DNA from: Lachnospiraceae bacterium
GTDB taxonomy: Bacteria > Bacillota > Clostridia > Lachnospirales > Lachnospiraceae
Length of the DNA stretch: 64,000 nt
Direction: 5' to 3'
Assembly (NCBI GenBank): GCA_017618195.1
Contig: JAFZUW010000051.1
Coordinates: 1-64,000 of the forward strand
Positions 55,553 to 64,000 of this stretch are shown here, one piece after another. A program made the translations under genes and the position numbers. Numbering within the stretch: the stretch's first letter is position 1; each line of letters opens with the position of its first letter. A model generated the notes under the pieces. The model was not told the DNA's origin. It did no database searches and saw only the letters and a list, made by a program, of their open reading frames with translations.

Positions 55553-57511
55553 ATGGATAAGAAACAGAGAATAATCGAGCTGACCGAGCTGCTTGACAAG
55601 GCTGCGCGGGCATATGAGCAGGAAGACCGCGAGATCATGTCGAACTTCGAGTATGACGCGCTTTATGATGAACTGCGCGCACTTGAGGAGGAGACCGGCT
55701 TCGCGCTTGCCAACAGCCCCACAAGACATGCGGGCTACGAAATCCTTTCGGAACTGCCGAAGGAGCGTCACGAGAGCCCGATGCTTTCTCTTGATAAAAC
55801 GAAGGACCGCGACGCGCTGGTCAGTTGGACCGGCAATCATGACAGCATCCTTTCGTGGAAAATGGACGGTCTGACGGTTGTTCTGACATATCGGGACGGC
55901 GAGCTTTTTAAAGCCGTTACGCGCGGTAACGGCGAGATCGGCGAGGTTATTACCAATAACGCCCGCGTATTCAAGAATATCCCCCTTAAAATCGCTTACA
56001 AGGGCGAACTCGTGCTCCGCGGCGAGGCCGTGATCCGCTACAGCGATTTTGAGCAGATCAATGCCGCGATCGAAAAGGACGAGGACCGCTACAAGAACCC
56101 GAGAAACCTCTGCAGCGGCACCGTAAGGCAGCTGAATAACCGCATTACGGCGGAGCGTAACGTGTATCTGTTCCCATTTGCCTTAATCAGCATGGACGGG
56201 GCGGACGGGTTCGCGACGCGGGAGGAGCAGCTGAATTACCTGAGAGAACTCGGTTTCGACCCGGTTGAATATAAGAAGGTCAACCGCGATAATATGCTTG
56301 AGACGATACAGTGGTTCGCCGACCATGTCGCAAGGAATGATTTTCCGTCGGACGGACTGGTGCTTACATACAATGATATCGCGTACGGAAACAGCCTCGG
56401 GCGTACCGCGAAGTTCCCGAGAAACGCGATTGCGTTCAAATGGAAGGACGAGACGCGTCAGACGAAGCTTCTTGAGATTGAGTGGAGCCCTTCGAGGACC
56501 GGCCTCATCAATCCGGTTGCGATTTTCGAGCCGGTTGAGCTCGAGGGTACGACCGTGAGCCGTGCGAGCGTGCATAACCTCAGCGTGATGGAAGAGCTGC
56601 AGCTCGGCATCGGCGACGAGATCACGGTTTATAAAGCCAATATGATCATTCCGCAGATCGCGGAGGATCTTACAAAAAGCGGCAATATCGAGATTCCGAA
56701 GACCTGCCCCGTATGCGGCGGGCCGACCGAAGTACGCGCTTTGTTCGAAGCAAAAGCGCTTTACTGCGTGAATCCGAACTGCCTTGCGAAGAAGATCAAA
56801 CTGTTCAGTCATTTCGTGAGCCGCGACGCGATGAACATCGAAGGACTGTCCGAAATGACGATAGAAAAGATGATCGGCCGCGGTTTCATTAAGGAACTTG
56901 CCGATCTGTTTAAGATGGATACTCCCGAGATCCGCGAAGAATTCGTAAAGATGGAGGGCTTCGGCGAGAAGTCCTTTGAAAATCTGCTTGCCGCAGCAAA
57001 GAAGGCGCAGACCGTCAGCATGCCGAAATTCCTCTATAGCCTCGGCATTCCGGGCATCGGTCTTGCGAACGCCAAGCTGATCTGCAGGGCTTTCAACTAT
57101 GATATGGATGCCATCCGGAATGCAACAACCGAGAGCCTTACGGACATCCAGGGACTCGGCGGCGTGCTCGCGGCCAATGTGACCGCTTACATGGCCGATC
57201 CGGAGAACGCCCGAATGCTGAACGACCTTCTCGGAGTAGTGTCTTTCGAGGCACAGGAGGAGGTCATGGAATCGCCGATCACCGGCAAGACGTTTGTAAT
57301 TACCGGAGCGGTGTATCATTTTCCGAACCGCGACGCCGCGAAAGCGTATATCGAAGAGCGCGGCGGCAAGGTTGCGGGATCCGTTTCCGCGAAAACCGAT
57401 TATCTGATCAATAACGACACCGAAAGCGGGTCGTCTAAGAATAAAAAGGCAAAGGAACTGGGGATTCCGATCATTTCCGAGGAGGATTTCCTCAAGCTTT
57501 GCGAAGCATAG
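55553..57511 (+). CDS. ligA: NAD-dependent DNA ligase LigA
   Basis: A 652-residue ligase sealing nicks with NAD. The adenylated lysine is about K103 in SWKMDGLTV. OB domain, Cys4 zinc finger (CPVCGGPT, YCVNPNC), helix-hairpin-helix motifs and a C-terminal BRCT domain follow in normal order. ATG 55553 follows GAGGGG. Located in an operon with rluF and metA. Confidence 0.97.
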   Translation: MDKKQRIIELTELLDKAARAYEQEDREIMSNFEYDALYDELRALEEETGFALANSPTRHAGYEILSELPKERHESPMLSLDKTKDRDALVSWTGNHDSILSWKMDGLTVVLTYRDGELFKAVTRGNGEIGEVITNNARVFKNIPLKIAYKGELVLRGEAVIRYSDFEQINAAIEKDEDRYKNPRNLCSGTVRQLNNRITAERNVYLFPFALISMDGADGFATREEQLNYLRELGFDPVEYKKVNRDNMLETIQWFADHVARNDFPSDGLVLTYNDIAYGNSLGRTAKFPRNAIAFKWKDETRQTKLLEIEWSPSRTGLINPVAIFEPVELEGTTVSRASVHNLSVMEELQLGIGDEITVYKANMIIPQIAEDLTKSGNIEIPKTCPVCGGPTEVRALFEAKALYCVNPNCLAKKIKLFSHFVSRDAMNIEGLSEMTIEKMIGRGFIKELADLFKMDTPEIREEFVKMEGFGEKSFENLLAAAKKAQTVSMPKFLYSLGIPGIGLANAKLICRAFNYDMDAIRNATTESLTDIQGLGGVLAANVTAYMADPENARMLNDLLGVVSFEAQEEVMESPITGKTFVITGAVYHFPNRDAAKAYIEERGGKVAGSVSAKTDYLINNDTESGSSKNKKAKELGIPIISEEDFLKLCEA

Positions 57512-57523
57512 AAAGGACGAGAA

Positions 57524-58444
57524 ATGCCGATCAAAGTACAGAATGACCTGCCGGCAAGGCAGGTTGTAATCGATGAAAATATATTCGTTATGGATGAAAA
57601 CCGCGCTATGTCGCAGGACATCCGTCCGCTGAAGATTGCGATCCTCAATCTGATGCCTCTTAAAGAGGACACCGAGGTGCATCTTCTTCGGAGCCTTTCC
57701 AATACGCCTCTGCAGCTCGATATTACGTTTCTGACAACGGCAACCTATGTCGGAAGCAATACCGCGAAGAGCCATCTGGATCAGTTTTACTTAACATTTG
57801 ACGACGTAAAAGACCAGAAATTCGACGGTCTGATCATTACCGGAGCGCCGGTCGAGCAGATGGAGTTTGAGGAGGTCCTTTACTGGGAAGAACTCAAGAA
57901 AATCATGGACTGGAGCCTGACAAATGTGACGAGCACCCTGCACATCTGCTGGGGCGCGCAGGCAGCGCTTTTCTATCATTACGGAATCCCGAAGATTCCG
58001 CTTCCGGAGAAGATGTTCGGACTGTTCCGTCACAAGGTAATGAACCGCCGCGAGCCTCTGGTTCGCGGTTTCGACGACGAATTCTATATGCCGCACAGCC
58101 GTCATACGACCGTAAGCCGCGACGCGATTGCAGCCAATCCGGAGCTTACGATCATGGCCGAGTCGCCCGAAGCGGGAGTGTTCCTCGTGATGGCAAAGGA
58201 AGGCCGTCAGATCTTCGTCATGGGTCATCCGGAGTATGACCGCATCACGCTCGATAAGGAATACAAGCGCGACCTTGCGAAGGGTCTTCCGATCGCGATG
58301 CCGAAGAATTACTATCCGAACGACGATCCGACGCAGAAACCGCTCCTTTTGTGGAGAGCGCATGCGAACACGCTTTACACGAACTGGGCAAACTATTACG
58401 TATACCAGGCTACGCCTTACGATGTGGAAAGTATCGGAAAGTAG
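57524..58444 (+). CDS. metA: Homoserine O-acetyltransferase MetA
   Basis: A 306-residue MetA that acylates homoserine for methionine synthesis. The catalytic cysteine is C142 in HICWGAQA. Glu is found at position 111 ([12 protein letters not shown]), the residue that directs Bacillus-type MetA to acetyl-CoA, where E. coli has Gly and uses succinyl-CoA. It is therefore most likely an acetyltransferase despite the usual succinyltransferase annotation. It starts 12 bp after ligA, with no SAM riboswitch. Confidence 0.93.
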   Translation: MPIKVQNDLPARQVVIDENIFVMDENRAMSQDIRPLKIAILNLMPLKEDTEVHLLRSLSNTPLQLDITFLTTATYVGSNTAKSHLDQFYLTFDDVKDQKFDGLIITGAPVEQMEFEEVLYWEELKKIMDWSLTNVTSTLHICWGAQAALFYHYGIPKIPLPEKMFGLFRHKVMNRREPLVRGFDDEFYMPHSRHTTVSRDAIAANPELTIMAESPEAGVFLVMAKEGRQIFVMGHPEYDRITLDKEYKRDLAKGLPIAMPKNYYPNDDPTQKPLLLWRAHANTLYTNWANYYVYQATPYDVESIGK

Positions 58445-58464
58445 CCTTAGTTTTGGAGGGGAAA

Positions 58465-59784
58465 ATGAACCGAAAGAAATTTTTTATCACAATTGTTGCA
58501 ATCTGCGTAGTCCTGATCGCGGCCGAAGCCGGAATCATGCTCGGATTATTCCGAAAGGGACGCAAGAAGGACGAGAACAAGCCCGGCAATAATGTAACCG
58601 TAACAACGGAAGCACCGAGCCCGACGGAAATCGAGGTTACGGAAGCGCCGAAACCGGCCGCACAGGAACTGTTCGGCGGATTTGTCCCGACGCCCACGCC
58701 GGAAGCGTGGGTTGACCGGCTTGAACTCTATCCGGGTGACCGGCGTATCGAGGGAACGGAAGAGGGATACCGCGATGTATGGCGCGTTACCGAGCAGCGG
58801 TTTTATACGATGAACGACGTGTTCTTCTGGATTGAACCGAGACCTTTTATGGAAGAGCCTTTCATGTGGTCGAAGGAGGTTGATCGTAACCGCCTTGCGG
58901 AGACAAAGGTGAACAGTTCTCTTGCCGGACTGATCAATTACACCTATGATGCGCGAGGAAATCTGCTTTCCCTGAGAGAAGATATCGGTCTGTACCGCGT
59001 TAACTGGGAGGCGCAGCAGTATGATATTACTTATGATGCGCTCTTTTCACCGTATGTTACCGTTGATTTTGACGGATACAGTACGCCTTCTCCGCTGTTA
59101 AACCACAGATATGCGTATGATACCGAAGGACGCATCATTCACGAGTGGATCGAAGAACGCGAGTTTTACGCCGGCAGTTATTCCGATCACGGATATCCCG
59201 AGTACGTATACTATTACGGAGACGACGGCCGCCTTGCATTACGGGAAGGTTACAAGAAGGACGGAAGTCTTGCGGAATCCATGTGGATAAACTATACATT
59301 TGACGAGCAGGGAAGAATCTCCGTTTATTCGGAACAGAGCGGATACCGTTGCTTGACGAAGGAATACGCCTATGATTCGAACGGAAATCTTTCCACGATA
59401 ACGGAGAGCTATCGGTGCAAGCTCCCGGATGACGATTATGACCTGGTAAGACAGTACAACGAAAACGGAGAGCTTGTCGGCAAAAAGAAAACCTACGATT
59501 ATATCGAAGACGGTATCAGGAAAACGGCATCCTTCGGGTTTGAATCCGTAACCGGTGACGACGGACAGAGAGTCTGCAAATTTGATCTGGACGGCATGGA
59601 CGGAAATCCGGACTATTATACCCGTACCTATGAGTATGACGGAAACGGCAACGTAACGGCAAGAAACACTTATTCGCCGGCCGGCCTTCTGCTTTACCGC
59701 GAGGAAATCAAATACGAAAAATTCAACGTTCCGATCAGCAAGCTCACGGATGAGGAGCGCATTAAACTGAAAATGTACCGCTGA
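58465..59784 (+). CDS. Membrane-anchored protein with YD-type repeats
   Basis: A 439-residue protein of unknown function. ATG 58465 follows TTTGGAGGGG. A transmembrane helix at about residues 6-27 is followed by a Thr/Pro linker (about 40-85), then repeats of the YTYDARGNLLSL, YAYDTEGRIIHE and YEYDGNGNVTAR type, like the YD repeats of RHS proteins but without a toxin domain. It probably extends outside the cell. It follows metA closely. Confidence 0.75.
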   Translation: MNRKKFFITIVAICVVLIAAEAGIMLGLFRKGRKKDENKPGNNVTVTTEAPSPTEIEVTEAPKPAAQELFGGFVPTPTPEAWVDRLELYPGDRRIEGTEEGYRDVWRVTEQRFYTMNDVFFWIEPRPFMEEPFMWSKEVDRNRLAETKVNSSLAGLINYTYDARGNLLSLREDIGLYRVNWEAQQYDITYDALFSPYVTVDFDGYSTPSPLLNHRYAYDTEGRIIHEWIEEREFYAGSYSDHGYPEYVYYYGDDGRLALREGYKKDGSLAESMWINYTFDEQGRISVYSEQSGYRCLTKEYAYDSNGNLSTITESYRCKLPDDDYDLVRQYNENGELVGKKKTYDYIEDGIRKTASFGFESVTGDDGQRVCKFDLDGMDGNPDYYTRTYEYDGNGNVTARNTYSPAGLLLYREEIKYEKFNVPISKLTDEERIKLKMYR

Positions 59785-59820
59785 CGGCAGGGCATAATAC
59801 GATATTGTGAAAGAAAGGAA

Positions 59821-59846
59821 ATCCGGGCGGCGCAGGCGGCCCGGAT
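59821..59846 (+). other. GC-rich hairpin before the thioesterase gene
   Basis: ATCCGGGC (59821-59828) and GCCCGGAT (59839-59846) form an 8-bp stem in the gap 59785-59857. Without a T run its role is unclear. Confidence 0.4.
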
Positions 59847-59857
59847 GATGATGTTTC

Positions 59858-60247
59858 ATGACACTTCAGGAAGCAAGAGAATTCTTTGCAAATGACAAAT
59901 ACGCAACCGAGGCATCGGGTATTACCATCGAAGAGGTCGGAGAGAACCATTCGGTGTGCCGCATGCCGATTACCGCGATCCATAAGAACGCGGTCGGCGG
60001 AGTGATGGGCGGAGCGGTTTACACGCTGTGCGACTTCGCATTTGCCGTGGCAACCAACAGCCCGGAGCACCACGCGGTGACGGCGGTCAGCCAGATCAGC
60101 TACCTTTCGCTTGTGAAGGGAACCGTGCTTACGGCAACGGCCGACATGATCAAGGACGGACGCCGCACCTGCTTCTTCCAGGTGACCGTAACCGACGATC
60201 TCGGCACGCTTGTCGCAATCGCCAATACGACCGGAATGCATGTATAA
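59858..60247 (+). CDS. PaaI-type hotdog thioesterase
   Basis: A 129-residue hotdog-fold acyl-CoA thioesterase of the PaaI family. NAVGGVMGGAVYTLCDFA and the VSQISYLSLVKGT strand are typical. The substrate is unknown. Its stop lies 22 bp before the next gene start. Confidence 0.88.
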   Translation: MTLQEAREFFANDKYATEASGITIEEVGENHSVCRMPITAIHKNAVGGVMGGAVYTLCDFAFAVATNSPEHHAVTAVSQISYLSLVKGTVLTATADMIKDGRRTCFFQVTVTDDLGTLVAIANTTGMHV

Positions 60248-60269
60248 AACCAGTGTGGAGGATAATGCA

Positions 60270-60953
60270 ATGTCTGAGATGAACGAACAGAACGTGATGA
60301 ACATGACTCCTGCGCCCGCAAAGAAGGCGCGGAAATTCGATGTAAAGGTAATCGTGTATATTCTCTTAATTGCAGCGATTACCGGAGCGGGATATTACTA
60401 CCGGCAGTTTTCGAGCTATGATCCGACGTTTGAAGTGAACGGTCAGAAATTCGGAATCAAGGTTACCGTTCGCGAGCTGGAAGAAAAGGGCATGACCCTC
60501 TGCCAGCCGGACGGAACAATCCTCGACTCCGGTTCCATGAAGATGAACGCCAAATCTACGATGATCAATTCTTATTATGTCGGCGTGAAGAACGGCGATA
60601 CGGCCGATCTGACCGGCTTTAAGGTAAGCATCGTGAACACCGGAAAGGAAGCGGCAACGTACACGGATTGTTACATCCGCACGATTGATTACGTGCCCGA
60701 AAAGCAGAGCGGAAACATATCGGTAAAGATCTGCGGAGTTGACTTCTCGCAGGCGGACCGCAAGAACATCAAGGAATACATCAAGAAGGCGGAGATTCCT
60801 TTTAAAGAATCCAAAGTGGATGCGTTCCTGAACTTCAAGTCCAATACAGCCGACGGAAGCAGCGGAAAAGTCGGCTTCAGTCTGTCGCGGACGGACAAGA
60901 ACATCAGCATCGGCTTCACCAGAAAGGACATCGGACTTAAGTTCGGCAAATGA
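60270..60953 (+). CDS. Membrane-anchored protein of unknown function
   Basis: A 227-residue protein; ATG 60270 follows GTGGAGG. The first 20 residues are polar, a helix spans about 26-43, and an extracytoplasmic beta-rich domain follows. I do not recognise it. It is the last gene before a hairpin (CCGGAAA/TTTCCGG, 60972-60998) followed by T-rich sequence. Confidence 0.65.
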   Translation: MSEMNEQNVMNMTPAPAKKARKFDVKVIVYILLIAAITGAGYYYRQFSSYDPTFEVNGQKFGIKVTVRELEEKGMTLCQPDGTILDSGSMKMNAKSTMINSYYVGVKNGDTADLTGFKVSIVNTGKEAATYTDCYIRTIDYVPEKQSGNISVKICGVDFSQADRKNIKEYIKKAEIPFKESKVDAFLNFKSNTADGSSGKVGFSLSRTDKNISIGFTRKDIGLKFGK

Positions 60954-60971
60954 TCCGCTTTGTGACATTTG

Positions 60972-61012
60972 CCGGAAAGTTCCGGAACGGATTTCCGGAT
61001 ATTTATGTTTTT
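60972..61012 (+). terminator. Probable intrinsic terminator
   Basis: CCGGAAA (60972-60978) and TTTCCGG (60992-60998) form a stem, with ATGTTTTTT downstream. Confidence 0.45.
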
Positions 61013-61018
61013 TGGCAG

Positions 61019-61047
61019 TTGACTGCCGCTAACCGATGGTGTATAAT
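61019..61047 (+). promoter_or_regulatory. Promoter of the structured RNA and ABC transporter
   Basis: TTGACT (61019-61024), a 17-bp spacer and consensus TATAAT (61042-61047). Transcription should begin near 61054. Confidence 0.85.
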
Positions 61048-61053
61048 ACAGAC

Positions 61054-61220
61054 AACCTTAGGGGAGTAATCGACGCGGAAACGCGTGACAGATCAACATC
61101 ATGTCGTCCGAAAGGAAGGCTGGTCTGTCTTAATTGATGAGACTTAAGTATGGCATCCGCTGTACTTGTCTCTACATTCAGATGATTCGGGCAGGTACGA
61201 TGCGGTACCTGCTCTTTTTT
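61054..61220 (+). ncRNA. Structured leader RNA, possible manganese (yybP-ykoY) riboswitch
   Basis: An RNA from the promoter above. ACCTT pairs with AAGG to close a domain containing AGGGGAGTAAT, a GAAA-capped hairpin (ACGCG/CGCGT, 61073-61086), GACAGATCAACATCATGTC and TCC-GAAA-GGA. GGGGAGTA and CAACAT are the conserved loop sequences of the yybP-ykoY manganese riboswitch. A second hairpin (61139-61172) and a strong terminator, GCAGGTAC/GTACCTGC plus TCTTTTTT (61191-61220), follow, so control would be by attenuation. A free-standing small RNA is the alternative. It fills the gene-free stretch before 61314. Confidence 0.5.
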
Positions 61221-61313
61221 GTGTGAACGGCAGCGGAGAGGCTTTCCGAAAAGCCCGGTAAGCGGCCGGCAGCCCGAAACAGAGCCGAAAATCTTATCAA
61301 AAGGAGTAAGCTT

Positions 61314-62015
61314 ATGAGTTTTGTGGAAATCAAAGGCGTAAAGAAAAGCTACGGCGAGGGAGAAGCACGGACGACGGTCCTTTCGGGGATCGATCTTTCG
61401 GTGGAAAAAGGCGAGTTCTGTGTGCTTTTAGGTCCGTCCGGAAGCGGTAAGTCGACGCTTCTCAACATCATCGGCGGAATCGACGAGGCCGATGAAGGCT
61501 ATGTGATGATCGACGGAGAAAAGACCGCCGACATGAACGAAAAGCGGCTGACGCAGTACCGAAGAGACCACCTCGGTTATGTGTTCCAGCTTTACAATCT
61601 GATTCCGAACCTGACCGTGCGGGAGAATGTCGAGGTCGGCGCGTACCTCAGCGAGAAACCGCTCGATGTCGACGAACTGTTAAAGACGCTCGGTCTTTAC
61701 GAGCATCGTCACAAGCTGCCGACGCAGCTGTCGGGCGGCCAGCAGCAGCGTACCGCGATCGGACGCGCGGTTATCAAGAATCCGGACATCCTTCTCTGCG
61801 ACGAGCCGACCGGAGCGCTTGACTACAATACTTCGAAAGAGATCCTGACGCTGCTTGAGCGCATCAATAAGGAATACGGCAACACCATCATTATGGTAAC
61901 TCATAATGACGCCCTTAAGAACATGGCGGACCGCGTGGTGAAGCTTCGTGACGGCAAAGTGAGCCGCAACTACCTGAACGAGAAGAAGCTTCCGGTAAGT
62001 GAGATCGAGTGGTAG
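61314..62015 (+). CDS. ABC transporter ATP-binding protein (MacB/LolD type)
   Basis: A 233-residue ATPase with Walker [10 protein letters not shown] (40-48), signature LSGGQQQR near 141, and Walker [13 protein letters not shown]. The subfamily pairs with FtsX-like permeases, one of which follows 11 bp downstream. AAGGAGTAAGC precedes ATG 61314. It may be controlled by the RNA upstream. Confidence 0.92.
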   Translation: MSFVEIKGVKKSYGEGEARTTVLSGIDLSVEKGEFCVLLGPSGSGKSTLLNIIGGIDEADEGYVMIDGEKTADMNEKRLTQYRRDHLGYVFQLYNLIPNLTVRENVEVGAYLSEKPLDVDELLKTLGLYEHRHKLPTQLSGGQQQRTAIGRAVIKNPDILLCDEPTGALDYNTSKEILTLLERINKEYGNTIIMVTHNDALKNMADRVVKLRDGKVSRNYLNEKKLPVSEIEW

Positions 62016-62026
62016 GAGGAACCGTT

Positions 62027-64000
62027 ATGAAGAATCCCATGAACAAACGGCTCCCACGCGAACTGAAGAGCGATTTCGGTAAATATCTCGTGATATTTCT
62101 CTTCATCGTCATGGTCGTTTCGGTCGTATCGAGCTTCCTTGTGGCCAATGAGGGAATCGCGCGGAGTTATAAAAAGAATCTTACAGACAACAATGTGGAA
62201 GGCGGTCACGTTTCCTTTAACGAGCGTCCCGCGGAAGACCTGTTAAAGAGCGTGGAGGAGAAAGCCGGCGTAAAACTATACCGTACGGATTATTTTGAAG
62301 AAGACCTCAATGAAGTGATGTTCCGCGTATACCGCGAAAGCGGAGCAAACCTTCCCGAGGTGACGGAGGGACATTTTCCCGAAAAAGAAGGAGAAATCCT
62401 TCTTGACAACATGCATTCCGGAAAGGATAAATACAAGGTCGGAGACCGGATCACGCTGGCCGGAAGGGAACTGACGATCAGCGGTTTCGCGGCATTTCCG
62501 AATTATTCGGCGTTATTTAAGGACAATACGGACCTGATGTTCGACATCGAGACATTTGCCGTCGGAATGATGACGGAGGAAGGTTTTGACGCCTTTCATT
62601 CCGGCCGGACAACGGTCAGCTACGCATGGAGTTACAACAATAAACCCGCAACCGATAAGGACAAGCGGGAAGCCGCGGAGAAGGTACTCTCGGCGCTTCG
62701 TGACGAAATTGTCAAAGTGGACAGCGAGGTCTTGAAGCGGGCGCTTGCCGGCGAGACGGGTCTCACGATGCTTGAGGCAACCGATTTCCTGCCCGAGTAT
62801 GAGAATAAGGGCATCACATTTGCCGGCGAAGACATGAGCGGCGACGAAGGCGCAATGGTCGTATTCCTTTATATCGTTGTCGCGGTGCTTGCGTTTATCG
62901 TCGCGGTGACGACGATGAATACGATCTCGAAAGAGGCGGCGGTCATCGGAACGCTGCGCGCGTCGGGCTATACGAGAGGCGAGATGGTTCGCCACTACAT
63001 GACGCTTCCGTTACTGTCGTTCCTTGTCGGAATGCTTGTCGGAAACGTGCTCGGCTATACGGTGATGCGTGACTTTATGGTCGACATCTACAATAAGATG
63101 TACTCGCTCGGCAAGGTCGAAACATTCTGGAACAAGGAAGCGTTCATTAAGACGACGCTCTGGCCGACGATCATCATGATCGTTATCAATGTGGCAATAC
63201 TGATCTGGAAGATGCGGATCGGCCCGCTCACCTTCCTGCGCCGTGAGACGAGCGGTCGCAAGAAGAAGCGCGCGCTCAAGCTGAACCGGAAGATTCCCTT
63301 CCCCTGGCGCTTCCGCATCCGGATCATTCTGCAGAACCTTCCGAACTACATTACGATGGCGGTCGGCGTCATTATGGCAGGCGCCATCATCATCTTCGGA
63401 CTGATGTTTGAACCGCTCCTCAATGACGTCGCGAAGCGAATCGAGGACACGAGCCTGAGCCGCTACCAGTATGTATTGAAGGCACCCGAAGAGGCAACTG
63501 CGGCCGACGCGGAGAAGTATGCGGTTGCGACGCTCGAAACGACCAAGAAGGACTATAAGACCGACGAAATCTCGGTATTCGGAATCGTGCAGGACAGCCG
63601 CTACGTGAAGGATGCGATCCCTTCCGGCAAGGTGCTCCTTTCAAACGGTTTCATGGACAAATACAACGTCAAGGCCGGTGATACCGTAAGCCTTTACGAT
63701 AAGTACGCGGATCGGAACTACACATTTTCCGTGGCGGGAGAGTACCCGTACGAGGCGGCGCTCGCGGTATTCATGAATATGGATGAATTCAACGAGATGT
63801 TTGAAAAGACGCCCGATTACTACACCGGTTACTTCTCTGACAGCGACCTTACGGAGCTTTCGGAGGCAAATGTGTACATGCGCCTCGACAGCAGCACGTT
63901 CGGCAGCTTCGCGGACCAGCTGTGGAAAGCGTTTGCGGACTTTATGGGTCCCGTCAAATGGTTCGGCATCCTGATGTTCGTGCTGATGGTTTACCTGCTC
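62027..64000 (+). CDS. FtsX-like ABC permease (partial, runs off the window)
   Basis: The first 658 codons of a large permease; no stop before the window ends. A transmembrane helix lies near residues 22-42, then a long extracytoplasmic domain, then FtsX-type helices (YIVVAVLAFIVAVTTMNTI onward) and a second half that begins with another membrane segment. ATG 62027 follows AGGAGGAACC. With the ATPase it forms a transporter of the MacB/BceB-like type. It is shown on + strand only up to the edge. Confidence 0.88.
   Translation, partial: MKNPMNKRLPRELKSDFGKYLVIFLFIVMVVSVVSSFLVANEGIARSYKKNLTDNNVEGGHVSFNERPAEDLLKSVEEKAGVKLYRTDYFEEDLNEVMFRVYRESGANLPEVTEGHFPEKEGEILLDNMHSGKDKYKVGDRITLAGRELTISGFAAFPNYSALFKDNTDLMFDIETFAVGMMTEEGFDAFHSGRTTVSYAWSYNNKPATDKDKREAAEKVLSALRDEIVKVDSEVLKRALAGETGLTMLEATDFLPEYENKGITFAGEDMSGDEGAMVVFLYIVVAVLAFIVAVTTMNTISKEAAVIGTLRASGYTRGEMVRHYMTLPLLSFLVGMLVGNVLGYTVMRDFMVDIYNKMYSLGKVETFWNKEAFIKTTLWPTIIMIVINVAILIWKMRIGPLTFLRRETSGRKKKRALKLNRKIPFPWRFRIRIILQNLPNYITMAVGVIMAGAIIIFGLMFEPLLNDVAKRIEDTSLSRYQYVLKAPEEATAADAEKYAVATLETTKKDYKTDEISVFGIVQDSRYVKDAIPSGKVLLSNGFMDKYNVKAGDTVSLYDKYADRNYTFSVAGEYPYEAALAVFMNMDEFNEMFEKTPDYYTGYFSDSDLTELSEANVYMRLDSSTFGSFADQLWKAFADFMGPVKWFGILMFVLMVYLL

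Noticed and set aside
56183..57775. A 530-codon minus-strand open frame opposite ligA and metA
   Set aside because: It is antisense to two well-defined enzymes; the product has no recognisable features.

Overview
The window looks like a chromosomal segment of a Gram-positive clostridial bacterium, most likely a member of the Lachnospiraceae. This is inferred from gene content and style only. The signs are strong AGGAGG-type ribosome binding sites, sigma-A promoters with 16-18 bp spacers, a dgt-dnaG-rpoD-trmK block, an RNase P RNA that reads as class A, a CpsB/CpsC/CpsD-type tyrosine phosphorylation module, QueH instead of QueG, an acetyl-CoA-type MetA, and Thr/Pro-linker lipoproteins. Nearly all genes are on the + strand. 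The exceptions are two minus-strand blocks: the SEDS/PBP pair at 9.6-12.8 kb, and typA with two small genes at 34.0-37.3 kb.

Left end (1-9.7 kb). The first 230 bases carry what looks like the right-hand scar of an integrated element: a fragment resembling a tRNA 3' end, its terminator, and paired decamer repeats. Next comes a very long MORN-repeat protein whose central parts are acidic hendecad repeats. It is followed by a PHP tyrosine phosphatase, a chain-length/kinase-adaptor protein, a bacterial tyrosine kinase, two PLP aminotransferases and queH. No polysaccharide polymerisation genes follow. From 9.6 to 12.8 kb a minus-strand pair encodes a SEDS protein with a fused FHA domain and its transpeptidase.

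Core block (13-21.1 kb): a lipoprotein, then dgt, dnaG, rpoD, trmK, a TGS-containing uridine-kinase-like protein, and the RNase P RNA gene with its own promoter. From 21.2 to 26.7 kb lies a tight four-gene operon (unknown protein, coiled-coil MoxR-like ATPase, unknown protein, TelA family protein) closed by a terminator. From 26.9 to 33.8 kb two copies of a two-gene membrane module (double zinc-ribbon membrane protein plus TPM-domain lipoprotein, resembling Bacillus ydjG-ydjH) flank thrC and a COG2426-type membrane protein. These two adjacent regions together are the best candidate for an under-described system, probably an envelope-stress or membrane-maintenance apparatus.

Right half: typA, a NAGPA-type secreted protein, a CPBP protease and an esterase; dapA-dapB; a Gld-like ABC exporter with GldG-like and DUF4340-like partners; a family M29 aminopeptidase with an unusually long N-terminal half; purE-purM-purN-purD; an AAA/DUF4143-type ATPase whose promoter sits inside a symmetrical AAGTTAA array; rluF-like and ligA genes; metA; small hypothetical genes; then a structured RNA resembling a manganese (yybP-ykoY) riboswitch upstream of an ABC transporter whose FtsX-like permease runs off the right edge.

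All family assignments come from reading motifs by eye. No database search was possible.
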